Positions 16,770-25,028 of a stretch of DNA of 64,000 nucleotides are shown one piece after another. Position 1 is the stretch's first letter; each line of letters starts with the position of its first letter. The DNA comes from JAENVU01 sp038250905 (lineage in GTDB: Bacteria > Actinomycetota > Acidimicrobiia > IMCC26256 > JAENVU01). The stretch covers positions 1-64,000 of the forward strand of contig JBBSBV010000020.1 in NCBI GenBank assembly GCA_038250905.1. The letters run 5' to 3'. The notes beneath the pieces are model-generated. The model had not been told where the DNA came from. It saw only the letters and a list, made by a program, of their open reading frames with translations, and searched no databases. The translations under genes and the position numbers were made by a program.

Positions 16770-17111
16770 ATGGCAATCGGTCAACCCACCGGACCCCCGG
16801 CCAGCTACCGGCAGGTCCAACAGCTCACCGATCTCATCCACGCGGCCGGCCACGTCGACTTCCGTGACGCGCGGGGTCCGCTCGGCCTCAACCAACGCCA
16901 GGCCGGGGGCAAGTTCACGCGCGACGAGGCCGAGAGCCTGATCGAGCGTCTCGAAGCCGACGCGGAGGCGCTCGCACTCGACCCCACCGCCGTACCTGCA
17001 CCACCGGTGAGCCGCCAGGAAGCCGAGCGGATCGCCTTGCTCCGTCGGGTGCCCGACGACGTCCTGGCCGCCGAACTCCAACGGCGGGGCTGGGTCGTCA
17101 TGGAGCCGTGA
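16770..17111 (+). CDS. Conserved actinobacterial hypothetical protein
   Basis: A 113-residue soluble protein rich in charged helices (EAESLIERLEADAEAL; SRQEAERIALLRRV). I recall similar short proteins opening with an MAIGQPTGPPASYRQ-like segment in actinobacteria but know no function. AACAAT and six bases precede the ATG, the leaderless spacing seen elsewhere in the window. It follows the FMN dehydrogenase by 29 bases and could be its last operon member. No membrane segment, Cys pair or catalytic motif is visible. Confidence 0.7.
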   Translation: MAIGQPTGPPASYRQVQQLTDLIHAAGHVDFRDARGPLGLNQRQAGGKFTRDEAESLIERLEADAEALALDPTAVPAPPVSRQEAERIALLRRVPDDVLAAELQRRGWVVMEP

Positions 17112-17223
17112 ACCCGATCCGGGCCTGCCTCGCGACCGCGAACGATTCGCGAAACTTCCGCCGCGGCGGGAGACGGCCGGGCATCGCATCGGTAGCGTTA
17201 CCCGCGACCGAGGAGGCCGGACC

Positions 17224-17517
17224 GTGATCGACGACACCAGCAGCACCACATTCGCGGAGGACCAGTTCACCGACGACGAACTCGCCGCGTTCGCACTCGA
17301 GGCCGATCCGGATCCGTCGCTCACCGACGCCCGCCCGATCCACGAGATCCTCGGCGTCAGCGGCGAGTCGACGCTGCCCGAGTGGTACATGCCGCCGGTG
17401 ATGCGCGGCCTGCCCCGGGTCCACGGCTGGCGGCGCGGTGTGATCTTCACGTTCGTGCTCACGCTCGTCGTCATCGAGGCGTTCGGGCTCTGCAGCACGT
17501 ACGGCCAGATCATCTGA
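17224..17517 (+). CDS. Small single-pass membrane protein of unknown function
   Basis: A 97-residue protein: an acidic N-terminal half (EDQFTDDELAAFALEADPDPS) and one hydrophobic segment near the C terminus (about 72-88, VIFTFVLTLVVIEAFGL). GAGGAGG lies nine bases before the GTG start, and TAGCGT at about 17193 is a plausible -10. I do not recognise a family. The layout suggests a tail-anchored or N-in membrane protein. Confidence 0.65.
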   Translation: MIDDTSSTTFAEDQFTDDELAAFALEADPDPSLTDARPIHEILGVSGESTLPEWYMPPVMRGLPRVHGWRRGVIFTFVLTLVVIEAFGLCSTYGQII

Positions 17518-17552
17518 CGCGCCGGGGTTTTCCTGCCGCGGAGAGTGGCCTC

Positions 17553-17564
17553 TAACCTCCCCCG
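17553..17564 (+). promoter_or_regulatory. Leaderless-type -10 element of the acyltransferase gene
   Basis: TAACCT is followed by CCCCCG and the ATG at 17565, exactly six bases, with no ribosome-binding site. Confidence 0.5.
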
Positions 17565-19667
17565 ATGACTTCGGGAGGGACCACCACCGCGGGACCGGCG
17601 GCCGACCCCAACATCTCCACCACCGCGGGCTCGCGGCGCGCCGACATCCAGGGCCTGCGGGCCGTTGCGGTGCTCATGGTCGTCGCGTTCCACGCCGGCC
17701 TCGACATCTCCGGCGGCTTCACCGGCGTCGACGTCTTCTTCGTGATCTCGGGTTTCGTGATCACCGCGATGCTCCTACGCGAGATGGGCTCGGAGGGGCG
17801 CCTGTCCTTCGCCGGGTTCTACGCCCGCCGGGTCCGGCGCATCCTGCCCGCGTCCGCGTTGGTCATCTCGTTCGTGGCCATCGCGTCGATCGGCGCCATC
17901 AATCCGGCGGCCCAGAAGGGGACGGCCCGGACCGGTCTCGCCGGGTCGGTGTTCGTCGCCAACATCCTGCTGGGGCGGGCCAAGACCGGCTACTTCGACA
18001 TCTCCCCCACCAGCAACCCCCTGCTCCACATCTGGTCGCTGTCGGTCGAGGAGCAGTTCTACCTCGCGTTCCCGGCCCTGCTCGTCGCGGCGTTCTTCCT
18101 GGCGCGCCGTCGCCCACCGGGCGACGTCCGGCGCATCGTCGGTGGCGTCGTCGGCGCGGTGGCCGTCGCGTCGTTCGCGGTGTCGTGGTACGCCACGTAC
18201 CACTCGACCGCGCTGGCCGGGTTCCGGCTCGATTCCCAGTCGGCCTTCTACCTCGCGCCGACGCGCGCATGGGAGTTCGCGGTCGGCGCGCTCCTCGCGC
18301 TCGCGGTTCCCGCGCTCGCGCGTCTGCCGCGCGCGCTGGCGGCTGCCCTCGGACTCATCGGCGCCGCGCTCGTCGTCGGCGGCGCGTTCGGCATCTCGGG
18401 CACCACCCCGTTCCCGGGCGGCGCCGCATTGCTGCCGGTGGTGGGGGCAGGCCTCCTCGTCGTGGCGGGCACGATCGGTGCGAACCCCTTCTCGACCGGG
18501 CTCTCGGTACGCCCCCTGACGCGGATCGGCGACCTCTCGTACAGCTGGTACCTCTGGCACTGGCCCTTCGTCGTGTTCGCCGCGGCACTGTTCCCGAGCG
18601 AAGGCAACGCGGCGCTCATCGGCGCGGTGATCTCGATCGTGCCGGCGTGGCTGTCGTTCCGGCTCCTCGAGACGCCGATCCGCAACAACCGCCGGATCCG
18701 CGGCCGGCGTGCGGTCCTCGTCGCCGGGGTGTGCATCGTCATCCCCGCGATGGCGTCGTTCGCGCTCCTCCACGCACCGAAGCCGTCCGCGAGCAGCGCA
18801 ACCCGCGCGCTGCTGCAGGCAAGCCGACTGCGTCACGCCGACCAGGTACGCGGGTGCAACCGCGGCATCCCGGTAGGAAAGCTCCCCGACCGTTGTACCT
18901 GGCGGACGCCGGATGCGAAGGGCACCGTCGTGCTGCTCGGCGATTCCAACGCCGGCCAGTTCAGCGAGCCGGCGGCCGCCGCCGCGAACCAAGCCGGGTT
19001 CGACCTCACCGTCGCCACCTTCGCCGACTGTCCCTTCGTGGACCTGGCCATCCGGAACGCGCTCGGTCCGGCGGCCAGCCAGCGGTGCCGGCGCTTCGTG
19101 ACCACGTCGACCGACGATCTCGTCGCGCACCCGCCGAGCCTGGTCCTGCTCGCCGCCTCGGGCCCGTTGTACCTGAGCAACGCGACCACGTTCCGCGATC
19201 CACAGTCGGGCGCGGGTCCGACGGCGGTGCCGGCCGAGAAGGCGCGCCTCTGGACCGCCGGCCTGACCCGCACGCTGGCTCGGTTCCACGACGCGGGTAT
19301 CCCGGTCGTGGTCATCCACACGGTCCCGCAGTGGCGGACGTGGGACACGCGATCGTGTGCCGAGGTCCGCGTGTATCTCTCGCCGCGGTCGTGCGGCGCG
19401 GACCAGACCCGTGCCGAGGTCGCCGACTACTCCCGCGCCGCGGTCACGGCCGAGGACCGGGCGCTCGCGCAGTCGCCGGGTGCCCATGGAGTCGATTTCG
19501 TCGGCGACCTCTGTCGCGCCGGATCGTGTCTCACCAACCGCGGTGACTTCTGGGTCTACAAGGACGGACGCCATCTCAGCGTCGTCGGTTCCCGGCGCCT
19601 GACCGATCGCTTCCGGTCCATCATCGAGTCTCGCGTGCCGCTGATCACGGCGGCTTCGGTACCGTGA
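17565..19667 (+). CDS. Acyltransferase 3 / SGNH fusion (OafA/OatA-like surface O-acyltransferase)
   Basis: A 700-residue membrane enzyme. Residues about 28-400 form the ten-helix acyltransferase-3 domain, with IQGLRAVAVLMVVAFHA carrying the conserved His and FYARRVRRILPA the Arg motif. The extracytoplasmic C terminus is an SGNH hydrolase-like domain with the nucleophile Ser461 in GDSNAGQ and Asp667-x-x-His670 in KDGRHLS. Such fusions move acetyl or other acyl groups from the cytosol to peptidoglycan, polysaccharide or lipids. The catalytic Ser, Asp and His are all present. A second full paralogue lies at 43906. Transcription is probably leaderless. Confidence 0.9.
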   Translation: MTSGGTTTAGPAADPNISTTAGSRRADIQGLRAVAVLMVVAFHAGLDISGGFTGVDVFFVISGFVITAMLLREMGSEGRLSFAGFYARRVRRILPASALVISFVAIASIGAINPAAQKGTARTGLAGSVFVANILLGRAKTGYFDISPTSNPLLHIWSLSVEEQFYLAFPALLVAAFFLARRRPPGDVRRIVGGVVGAVAVASFAVSWYATYHSTALAGFRLDSQSAFYLAPTRAWEFAVGALLALAVPALARLPRALAAALGLIGAALVVGGAFGISGTTPFPGGAALLPVVGAGLLVVAGTIGANPFSTGLSVRPLTRIGDLSYSWYLWHWPFVVFAAALFPSEGNAALIGAVISIVPAWLSFRLLETPIRNNRRIRGRRAVLVAGVCIVIPAMASFALLHAPKPSASSATRALLQASRLRHADQVRGCNRGIPVGKLPDRCTWRTPDAKGTVVLLGDSNAGQFSEPAAAAANQAGFDLTVATFADCPFVDLAIRNALGPAASQRCRRFVTTSTDDLVAHPPSLVLLAASGPLYLSNATTFRDPQSGAGPTAVPAEKARLWTAGLTRTLARFHDAGIPVVVIHTVPQWRTWDTRSCAEVRVYLSPRSCGADQTRAEVADYSRAAVTAEDRALAQSPGAHGVDFVGDLCRAGSCLTNRGDFWVYKDGRHLSVVGSRRLTDRFRSIIESRVPLITAASVP

Positions 19668-19671
19668 CCCG
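19660..19671 (+). promoter_or_regulatory. Leaderless-type -10 element before a short ORF
   Basis: TACCGT plus GACCCG precedes the ATG at 19672, which opens a 14-codon ORF upstream of the FMN-barrel gene. The -10 overlaps the end of the acyltransferase gene. Confidence 0.45.
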
Positions 19672-19716
19672 ATGAGCACGAGACCCGGTCCGCAGGACCA
19701 CGAGGACAAGGGATGA
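19672..19716 (+). CDS. Putative 14-codon leader ORF coupled to the FMN split-barrel gene
   Basis: ATG at 19672 opens MSTRPGPQDHEDKG and its TGA overlaps the next start as ATGA (19713-19716). Because the -10 spacing points to this ATG as the mRNA 5' end, ribosomes may translate it first and reinitiate on the downstream gene. It could equally be untranslated leader that happens to be open. Confidence 0.35.
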   Translation: MSTRPGPQDHEDKG

Positions 19717-20075
19717 GCGTCCCCGTCGATCTCGCCGCCCTCGAGACCCTCGTGGGTGCGCTCGGGCCCGAGACGCTGCTCGCCACCGTGTCCGACGACG
19801 GCCGACCGCACATCGTCTCGGTCGTCGCGACCTGGAACGACGGTGCCATCGCGTGCGGTGGGGGTGGCCGCACCCGGGCCAACGCCACCGTCAATCCGAC
19901 CGTCACGTTCATCTGGCCGACGGTCCACGAGGATGCGTACCGGCTGATCGTGGACGGCACCGCCGCGGTGGACGACGCCGGAGCACGCATCGTCGTCACC
20001 CCGACGTTCGCGGTCCTGCACCGGATCAGTACCGCACCCGACACCGGGCCGACCTGCGTGCCGGTCGAAGCCTGA
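19713..20075 (+). CDS. Pyridoxamine 5'-phosphate oxidase-like FMN/F420 split-barrel protein
   Basis: A 120-residue single-domain split beta-barrel of the PNPOx-like superfamily. The LLATVSDDGRPHIVSVVATW strands and the GGGGRTRANATVNP segment (flavin-phosphate binding side) are recognisable. Homologues bind FMN, F420 or haem and reduce diverse substrates. No PdxH-specific C-terminal motif is present, so this is not a true vitamin B6 oxidase. It ends three bases before the convergent LtrA gene. Confidence 0.75.
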   Translation: MSVPVDLAALETLVGALGPETLLATVSDDGRPHIVSVVATWNDGAIACGGGGRTRANATVNPTVTFIWPTVHEDAYRLIVDGTAAVDDAGARIVVTPTFAVLHRISTAPDTGPTCVPVEA

Positions 20076-20078
20076 CGA

Positions 20079-21257
20079 CTACTCGTCGCCGCCGGCCGCC
20101 GCGCGCGCGATCGCGCCGGCCTGGAACCGCCGCCAGGTGATGGCCTGGGTGATCCCGAGCACGATCCCGACCGCGGCCACGACGAGGAACCCCGGGATCG
20201 ACGACGCCAACGGGATCAACCCCGCGACCACGACGATCGCGACCACCCGTTCCGGCGCGAGCCGCCGCGTCACCCGGTACTGGATCGAGAGGTAGCCGCC
20301 GAGCAGCAGGGCCACCGAGGCCACGAGCAGCACCCGGTGCGCGAGATCGATGTCGTCGGTCGGGGACGCGACCATCGAGCGGACCACCACTGCATACGCG
20401 ACGATGCCCGCGATGAGCGGGAAGTGGCCGAAGGTGAAGAGGTCCCGCGCCTGGCGGGCCCGGGCCGAACCTTGGGCGGATCGGAGTGCGAACTCACCCA
20501 CGTCGGGGATGAACGCGAAGTAGGTCCACCAGTACACGCACGCGGTGCCGACCGCGGCGAGCACGCCGAGCGCGACGGTGCCGTCGAGCCCGTGTTCGGA
20601 TGCGGTGGCCCCCGCTGTCACCAGCACCTCACCGAGGGCGATGATGACGAACAGTGCATGCCGCTCCGCGAAGTGCACCGGGTTGAGCGCCCAGACGCCA
20701 CGCGCGCCCCGCCACGCGCCGACGATGGGAATCACCGCGGCCGCGATCCACCAGGCCGTACGCGCGTCCCCGTGGCAGTACCCACCGATCACCACCACCG
20801 CCGGCGACAGGATCGCCACCGCCGCGAACCGCACGTACGCGGGGCGCAGGGTCGAGATGCGGACCGCGTTCCAACCCTGCATCGACAGGACCAGGGTCTG
20901 CACCAGGAAGTACGAGACGCCGAACCACGGACCACCCGCACCGAAGGCCGTCGGGATGGCGACCGCCACGACCAACTCGGCCGGGATCGTCATGAGCACG
21001 AGCACGCGCGTGCCGGCGCGGGCCTGGAGGTCGACGGCGGTCCCGGCCCAGGTGAACTGCGACCACTGCCACCACACCAGCCAGGCCAGCAGCACCCCTT
21101 CGCCGATCGACCGGGCGTCGAGACCGTGCGCGAGCGTGCTCGCGATCGCGGTGACCGCGAACACGAAGACGAGATCGAGGAAGAGTTCGAGGTTGCTCGC
21201 GTGACGTTCGCGCCGTTCGCCGGGCGAACTGAGTCCGTCCAACGTCTCGTCAACCAC
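20079..21257 (-). CDS. ltrA: Low temperature requirement protein A (LtrA) family membrane protein
   Basis: A 392-residue polytopic protein with about ten to eleven hydrophobic segments. The N terminus SNLELFLDLVFVFAVTAIAS is the LtrA hallmark, and FAERHALFVIIALGEVL, another conserved LtrA segment, lies in the middle. The family was named for cold growth in Listeria; its biochemical role is unknown. The start is a GTG at 21257. It is separated from the upstream trmO-like gene by 12 bases on the same strand, so the two are probably co-transcribed. Confidence 0.88.
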   Translation of the reverse strand: MVDETLDGLSSPGERRERHASNLELFLDLVFVFAVTAIASTLAHGLDARSIGEGVLLAWLVWWQWSQFTWAGTAVDLQARAGTRVLVLMTIPAELVVAVAIPTAFGAGGPWFGVSYFLVQTLVLSMQGWNAVRISTLRPAYVRFAAVAILSPAVVVIGGYCHGDARTAWWIAAAVIPIVGAWRGARGVWALNPVHFAERHALFVIIALGEVLVTAGATASEHGLDGTVALGVLAAVGTACVYWWTYFAFIPDVGEFALRSAQGSARARQARDLFTFGHFPLIAGIVAYAVVVRSMVASPTDDIDLAHRVLLVASVALLLGGYLSIQYRVTRRLAPERVVAIVVVAGLIPLASSIPGFLVVAAVGIVLGITQAITWRRFQAGAIARAAAGGDE

Positions 21258-21269
21258 GGGCGGTACCGA

Positions 21270-21734
21270 TCACCAATACCCCGCCATGAGGTCGGTCGCC
21301 CACGCCGGTTCGCTGGTCTCGCCGCGCGGCGCGAACCCGCGGAGGTAGGGCTTCACGTCGAGCACCGGCGTACCGTCGATCGCGTCGAGGCCGGCCACGT
21401 CGATCCAGCCGTCGCCGATCGCGACGAGCCGGCAGACCGTGCTGCCGATGCGGTTCGGGCGGTCCTTGGCGCGCTGCGCCAGGATCCCGACGAGCGGCCA
21501 GTCGGCCCGGCCCCGCGGATGGCGCGCGCCCCGGCACACCGACTCCGCGTCGACCCGGTCGAACACGAACGTGACCTCGATGTGGGAGAACGAGTCCAGA
21601 CCGAGGATCGCGCTCGGTTCGACCACGGAGGTGTCGAGTTCGATTCGGGCGCGCACCGCATCCCACTCGTCGTCGATCGGCTCGGCGCGGCCGCCGACGA
21701 CGGTACCGACCGCCACCACGGTGAAGCTGCTCAC
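21270..21734 (-). CDS. trmO: TrmO/TsaA-family tRNA methyltransferase-like protein
   Basis: A 154-residue beta-barrel protein of the UPF0066/TsaA (YaeB, VirR) family. The diagnostic RPNRIGSTVCRL segment (consensus RPNxIGxS) and DVKPYLRGF near the C terminus (consensus DIKPYxP) are clear. E. coli TrmO methylates N6-threonylcarbamoyladenosine at tRNA position 37 using SAM. The protein is shorter than TrmO because it lacks the C-terminal extension, so the exact substrate is uncertain. GTG start with GAGAGGA upstream. Confidence 0.82.
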   Translation of the reverse strand: MSSFTVVAVGTVVGGRAEPIDDEWDAVRARIELDTSVVEPSAILGLDSFSHIEVTFVFDRVDAESVCRGARHPRGRADWPLVGILAQRAKDRPNRIGSTVCRLVAIGDGWIDVAGLDAIDGTPVLDVKPYLRGFAPRGETSEPAWATDLMAGYW

Positions 21735-21816
21735 GGAGTCCTCTCGCCGGCTCGGAACCGAATCGCAGCACCGTACCGGGCGGGACCTTCACGAGCGGCC
21801 GATTCAGCCAGGCGGA

Positions 21817-22983
21817 TCAGGCCCGGCCGAGGATCAGACCGCTCGTCGGGACGCCGGTGCCGGCGGTGACGAGGACGTGCTCCACGGCGGCGACCTGGTT
21901 GCACGACGTGCCGCGGACCTGCCGGACGGCCTCGGTGATGCCGTTCATACCGTGGATGTAGGCCTCGCCCAGGAGACCTCCACTCGTGTTGATCGGCAGC
22001 GTCCCACCGACCGAGAGGTTCTCGACCGTCGCGAAGTCCTTGGCCTCGCCCCGCCCACAGAACCCCAACTCCTCGAGCTGCATCAGCACGAAGGGGGTGA
22101 AGTGGTCGTAGAGGAACGCGGTCGAGATGTCGTCCGGGCCGAGGCCGGAATCGGCCCACAACTTGCCGGCCACCGCGCCCATCTCCGGCAGCCCGGTGAG
22201 GTCGTCGCGGTAGTAGCTCGTCATCATCTCGCCGTCGAACGTGGCGCCCTGCGCGGCCGCGGTGACGAGGGCCGGCGGTTGGCGAAGGTCGCGCGCCTGC
22301 TCGGCCGAGGTGACCACCAGCGCCACCCCCCCGTCGCTTTCCTGGCAGCAGTCGAGCAACCGCAGGACGGGTTCGACGATCCACCGTGAGGCCTGGTGGT
22401 CGGCGATCGTGATCGGTCGCTCGTAGAACCACGCGTCCGGATTGGTGGCGGCGTGCTTGCGGTCGACCACCGCGATCGGCGCGAAGTCGGCGTTGGTCAC
22501 GCCGTACGCGTGCATGTACCGCCGCGCGTGGAGCGCCACCCACGACGCGGGGGTGAGGAGTCCGTACGGCGCGTACCACGACAACCATGGCGGCATCGCG
22601 GTGATCGAGCGACCCATGTCGCCGAATCGCATCCCCGACCGCTCGTTGAACGCGCGATAACAGACCACGACCTTCGCCGCGCCCGACGCGACCGCGCTCA
22701 CCGCGAGCGCGACGGTGCCGGCTGCCGCACCGCCGCCGTACGGCACGCGGGTGAACATCGAGAGCTGCGGGATGCCGAGGTTCCGGGCGACCTCCATCTC
22801 CTCGCTCGTGTCGAGCGTGAAGGTGACGAGACCGTCCACGTCGGCCGGGGTGAGCCCGGCGTCGTCGAGCGCGGCCTTGATCGCCTCGCACGCAAGTTGC
22901 AGTTCGCTCCGGCCCGACTCCTTGGAGAACTCGGTCTGCCCGATGCCCGCGATCGCGGTCCGGTCCTTCAGCCATCCCGTCAC
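21817..22983 (-). CDS. Thiolase-fold lipid-transfer/aldolase protein (Ltp2-like)
   Basis: A 388-residue thiolase-superfamily protein of the SCP-2/acetyl-CoA acetyltransferase-like group. Family segments include FLYDHFTPFVLMQLEELGFC, NTSGGLLGEAYIHGMNGI and SCNQVAAVEHVLV. The usual N-terminal nucleophilic Cys is replaced by a Gly/Ala-rich stretch (YGGGAAAGTVAL), as in Ltp2-type proteins that catalyse retro-aldol cleavage rather than thiolysis. It is the last gene of a four-gene operon with ATGA overlaps (FAS1-like hydratase, DUF35, MaoC, thiolase). The order matches mycobacterial chsH2-chsH1-ltp2, and the Ltp2 of that system needs the DUF35 partner. A role in shortening a steroid or branched acyl side chain is inferred. 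Confidence 0.85.
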   Translation of the reverse strand: MTGWLKDRTAIAGIGQTEFSKESGRSELQLACEAIKAALDDAGLTPADVDGLVTFTLDTSEEMEVARNLGIPQLSMFTRVPYGGGAAAGTVALAVSAVASGAAKVVVCYRAFNERSGMRFGDMGRSITAMPPWLSWYAPYGLLTPASWVALHARRYMHAYGVTNADFAPIAVVDRKHAATNPDAWFYERPITIADHQASRWIVEPVLRLLDCCQESDGGVALVVTSAEQARDLRQPPALVTAAAQGATFDGEMMTSYYRDDLTGLPEMGAVAGKLWADSGLGPDDISTAFLYDHFTPFVLMQLEELGFCGRGEAKDFATVENLSVGGTLPINTSGGLLGEAYIHGMNGITEAVRQVRGTSCNQVAAVEHVLVTAGTGVPTSGLILGRA

Positions 22984-23414
22984 GCGGGCCTCCGCACCGG
23001 GAGCGAGAGCCGGGCCGTACCCGAGACGTGGTCACCGAGGTCGTTCGTCGCCTGCAGCGCGACCTCGACGATGCCCTCGTCCCCTTCCATGGCCGTGCCC
23101 ACGACCGATCCGGTGAAGGTGAGGACCGAGCCGGGGAACACGGGCACGCCGAGCCGGATCGCCAGGGCCTTGACCATGGCTTCGGGCCCGGCCCAGTCGG
23201 TGAGGAACCGGGTGCAGTAGCCGGTGTCCGAGAGGATGTTCATGAAGATGTCGGGCGCGCCCTGGGCGTTCGCGTACTCACGGTCGTGGTGCACGGGCAT
23301 GAAGTCGCGGGTGGCGATCGCACCGGCCACGATGCGGGTGGCGGTCATCTCGAGGACGAGCGGCGGCAGTTCGTCGCCCACGTGCACGTCGGCCCAGATG
23401 AGCGACGCGCTCAC
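22980..23414 (-). CDS. MaoC-type hydratase, catalytic subunit (ChsH1-like)
   Basis: A 144-residue hot-dog-fold protein. ATRDFMPVHHDREYA contains the Asp and His expected of R-specific enoyl-CoA hydratases (D-x4-H). It would pair with the FAS1-like subunit encoded two genes upstream, whose equivalent segment has Tyr instead of His. In the ChsH1-ChsH2 complex only ChsH1 carries the catalytic pair, which fits. Its ATG and the following thiolase GTG/ATG junction overlap by four bases on both sides, so stoichiometric expression is likely. Confidence 0.85.
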   Translation of the reverse strand: MSASLIWADVHVGDELPPLVLEMTATRIVAGAIATRDFMPVHHDREYANAQGAPDIFMNILSDTGYCTRFLTDWAGPEAMVKALAIRLGVPVFPGSVLTFTGSVVGTAMEGDEGIVEVALQATNDLGDHVSGTARLSLPVRRPA

Positions 23415-23815
23415 GCTGCGGCCACCGGGCGGAACTGCGGGAGCACGAGGCTATCGTCGAAGGTCTCGAAGAAGACCTCGACCGGCATCCCGATCGTGAC
23501 GTCGTCCGGCGCGATCTCACACAGGTTCGACACCAGTCGAATGCCTTCCTCCAGTTCCACCAGCACGACGATGTAGGGGTACTCGAACCACGGGTACGGC
23601 GGGTGCTGGGGCATCACGAAACTGAAGACCTCACCGCGCCCCGACGACTCGATCGTGTCCCACTCCACCGAGTTGCACGCAGGACACATCGGCCGGGGCG
23701 GGTGACGGAGCGTGCCGCAGCCGGCACAGCGTTGGATCAGGAGGTGCCCGGCCGCGAATCCCTCCCAGAAGAAGCGGGTGTCGTGGGTGACCGACGGCGC
23801 CAGACGCGAGCTCAC
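23411..23815 (-). CDS. DUF35 OB-fold protein with zinc ribbon
   Basis: A 134-residue protein with a rubredoxin-like zinc ribbon (CAGCGTLRHPPRPMCPAC, residues about 30-47) and a C-terminal OB fold (RGEVFSFVMPQHPPYP). In characterised systems DUF35 is fused to the C terminus of ChsH2 and binds the Ltp2 aldolase, or stands alone beside HMG-CoA synthase-like or thiolase enzymes in archaea. Here it is a separate gene between the two hydratase subunits. It probably scaffolds the aldolase and channels acyl-CoA. Four-base overlaps link it to both neighbours. Confidence 0.88.
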   Translation of the reverse strand: MSSRLAPSVTHDTRFFWEGFAAGHLLIQRCAGCGTLRHPPRPMCPACNSVEWDTIESSGRGEVFSFVMPQHPPYPWFEYPYIVVLVELEEGIRLVSNLCEIAPDDVTIGMPVEVFFETFDDSLVLPQFRPVAAA

Positions 23816-24393
23816 GCGGCGAATCCTTCCGGCTTGAACTTGAGGATGCGGAACAGTTGACGCCCGACGGACTCGCCCGCGCCATCGGTGTAGTCGGTGA
23901 CCCAGGTGACGAAGTACCCCGGGCCGAGCCGGGTGCGCTTCTCGTCCGACACCGATTCCAACACGGTGGTCGCGGAGACGACGTCGCCGAGCCGGAGGTA
24001 CCGATGGATCTCGAACTCGGAGTTGGCCGCGAGCGTGCCGACGAACCCGGCGTCATCGAGCAGCGTGAGTACCTCGGCGCCACCGGATTCCACCGGCGAT
24101 CCCCCGCGCTCGCGCATGCCGGTGATCCGGGGCGTGGCCATGGTCCAGGTCTGGAGCATCAGCGGCGGAGCCACGACCCCACCGAAGTGCGTGCCGGCCG
24201 CGAACTCGGGATCGGTGTAGACCGGGTTGGCGTCCTCGAACGCCGCCGCCCAGTGCCGGATCATCGGCTGGTTGACCGGATCCGGACCGATCGACGGTCC
24301 CCGGGTTCCGATCGGCTCGCCGATCAGCGCATCGAACCGGGCCCGCAATCGCGCCCGTTCTGCGTCCGGCCCGCGGTCTGGCCCGTCGGTCAT
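23812..24393 (-). CDS. FAS1-like/MaoC N-terminal dehydratase-domain protein (ChsH2 N-terminal half)
   Basis: A 193-residue hot-dog protein. HWAAAFEDANPVYTDPEFA and GVVAPPLMLQTWTM are typical of the FAS1-like dehydratase/MaoC-N family. Tyr replaces the catalytic His, suggesting a structural partner of the MaoC subunit. It is first in the four-gene operon. The start at 24393 was chosen for its family-like N terminus; the open frame extends upstream through the regulatory palindrome, which argues against the longer form. Together with the adjacent DUF35 gene it equals a split ChsH2. Confidence 0.83.
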   Translation of the reverse strand: MTDGPDRGPDAERARLRARFDALIGEPIGTRGPSIGPDPVNQPMIRHWAAAFEDANPVYTDPEFAAGTHFGGVVAPPLMLQTWTMATPRITGMRERGGSPVESGGAEVLTLLDDAGFVGTLAANSEFEIHRYLRLGDVVSATTVLESVSDEKRTRLGPGYFVTWVTDYTDGAGESVGRQLFRILKFKPEGFAA

Positions 24394-24440
24394 CGGGTTT
24401 TCATAGTGCGAGCACGCCGACCGGCGAAAGTTGGGTGTTG

Positions 24441-24468
24441 CTACCATACCGACTAGTTGGTACGGTAG
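24441..24468 (-). promoter_or_regulatory. TetR-type operator and promoter of the hydratase-aldolase operon
   Basis: A 28-bp imperfect palindrome centred on CTAG (24 of 28 positions symmetric). Its 20-base core CATACCGACTAGTTGGTACG (24445-24464) matches the complement of the tetR upstream site (39774-39793) at 18 of 20 positions. On the minus strand the site runs into TATGGT, equivalent to TATGCT before tetR, so binding would cover the -10 of the operon. The site lies midway (about 52 bases each way) between the operon start and the VOC gene at 24516, which might also be controlled. Confidence 0.75.
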
Positions 24469-24515
24469 ACCGGCCCGGCCCCCGGACCCCACCACCGCCG
24501 ATCGGAGAACCGACC

Positions 24516-24989
24516 ATGCCCCGGATCACCCCGAACCTCTGGTTCGACATGAACGGCGTGGACGCCGCCGAGTTCTACGTCTCGATCTTCCCGAACTCGG
24601 AAATTACGAGCATCGTGGCCTACTCCGAGGTCGGACCCGGGCCTGCTGGGACGCCGATGCTCGTGGAGTTCACCCTCGACGGTCAGCCCTACACCGCCAT
24701 CAACGGCGGCCCACAGTTCCACTTCGACGAGGCGATCTCGTTGCTCATCAACTGCGCCGACCAGGCCGAGGTGGATCACTACTGGACCAGGCTGAGCGAC
24801 GGCGGCGAGGAAGGGCCGTGCGGTTGGTTGAAGGACAAGTTCGGGCTCTCGTGGCAGGTCTTCCCCGTCGGCGCGACCGAGGTGCTCGGAGATCCGGACC
24901 CTGCCCGGGCGATGCGCGCGATCAAGGCGATGTACGGGATGAAGAAGATCGATCTCGCCGAGCTGCAGCGTGCCGCATCCGAGGACTGA
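24516..24989 (+). CDS. VOC superfamily protein (PhnB/3-demethylubiquinone methyltransferase-like domain)
   Basis: A 157-residue glyoxalase-fold protein. NLWFDMNGVDAAEFYVSIFPNSEI is the hallmark of the PhnB-like subgroup, followed by INGGPQFHFDEAISLLINC and WQVFP strands. Despite the domain name the family is not a proven methyltransferase; members are metal-dependent or binding proteins. The start at 24516 has CGGAGAA upstream; the open frame runs back into the TetR-type operator. It is divergent from the hydratase-aldolase operon and followed by a DUF1905 gene 39 bases on. Confidence 0.8.
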   Translation: MPRITPNLWFDMNGVDAAEFYVSIFPNSEITSIVAYSEVGPGPAGTPMLVEFTLDGQPYTAINGGPQFHFDEAISLLINCADQAEVDHYWTRLSDGGEEGPCGWLKDKFGLSWQVFPVGATEVLGDPDPARAMRAIKAMYGMKKIDLAELQRAASED

Positions 24990-25028
24990 TCCTGGACCCG
25001 ACCCCGACCGCCACAGGAGGAGACCACG

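Noticed and set aside
17775..20021. Minus-strand open frame of 748 codons antisense to the acyltransferase gene
   Set aside because: Arg/Asp/Gly-rich composition without hydrophobic pattern or motif; it is the antisense shadow of a high-GC gene that has clear domains on the plus strand.
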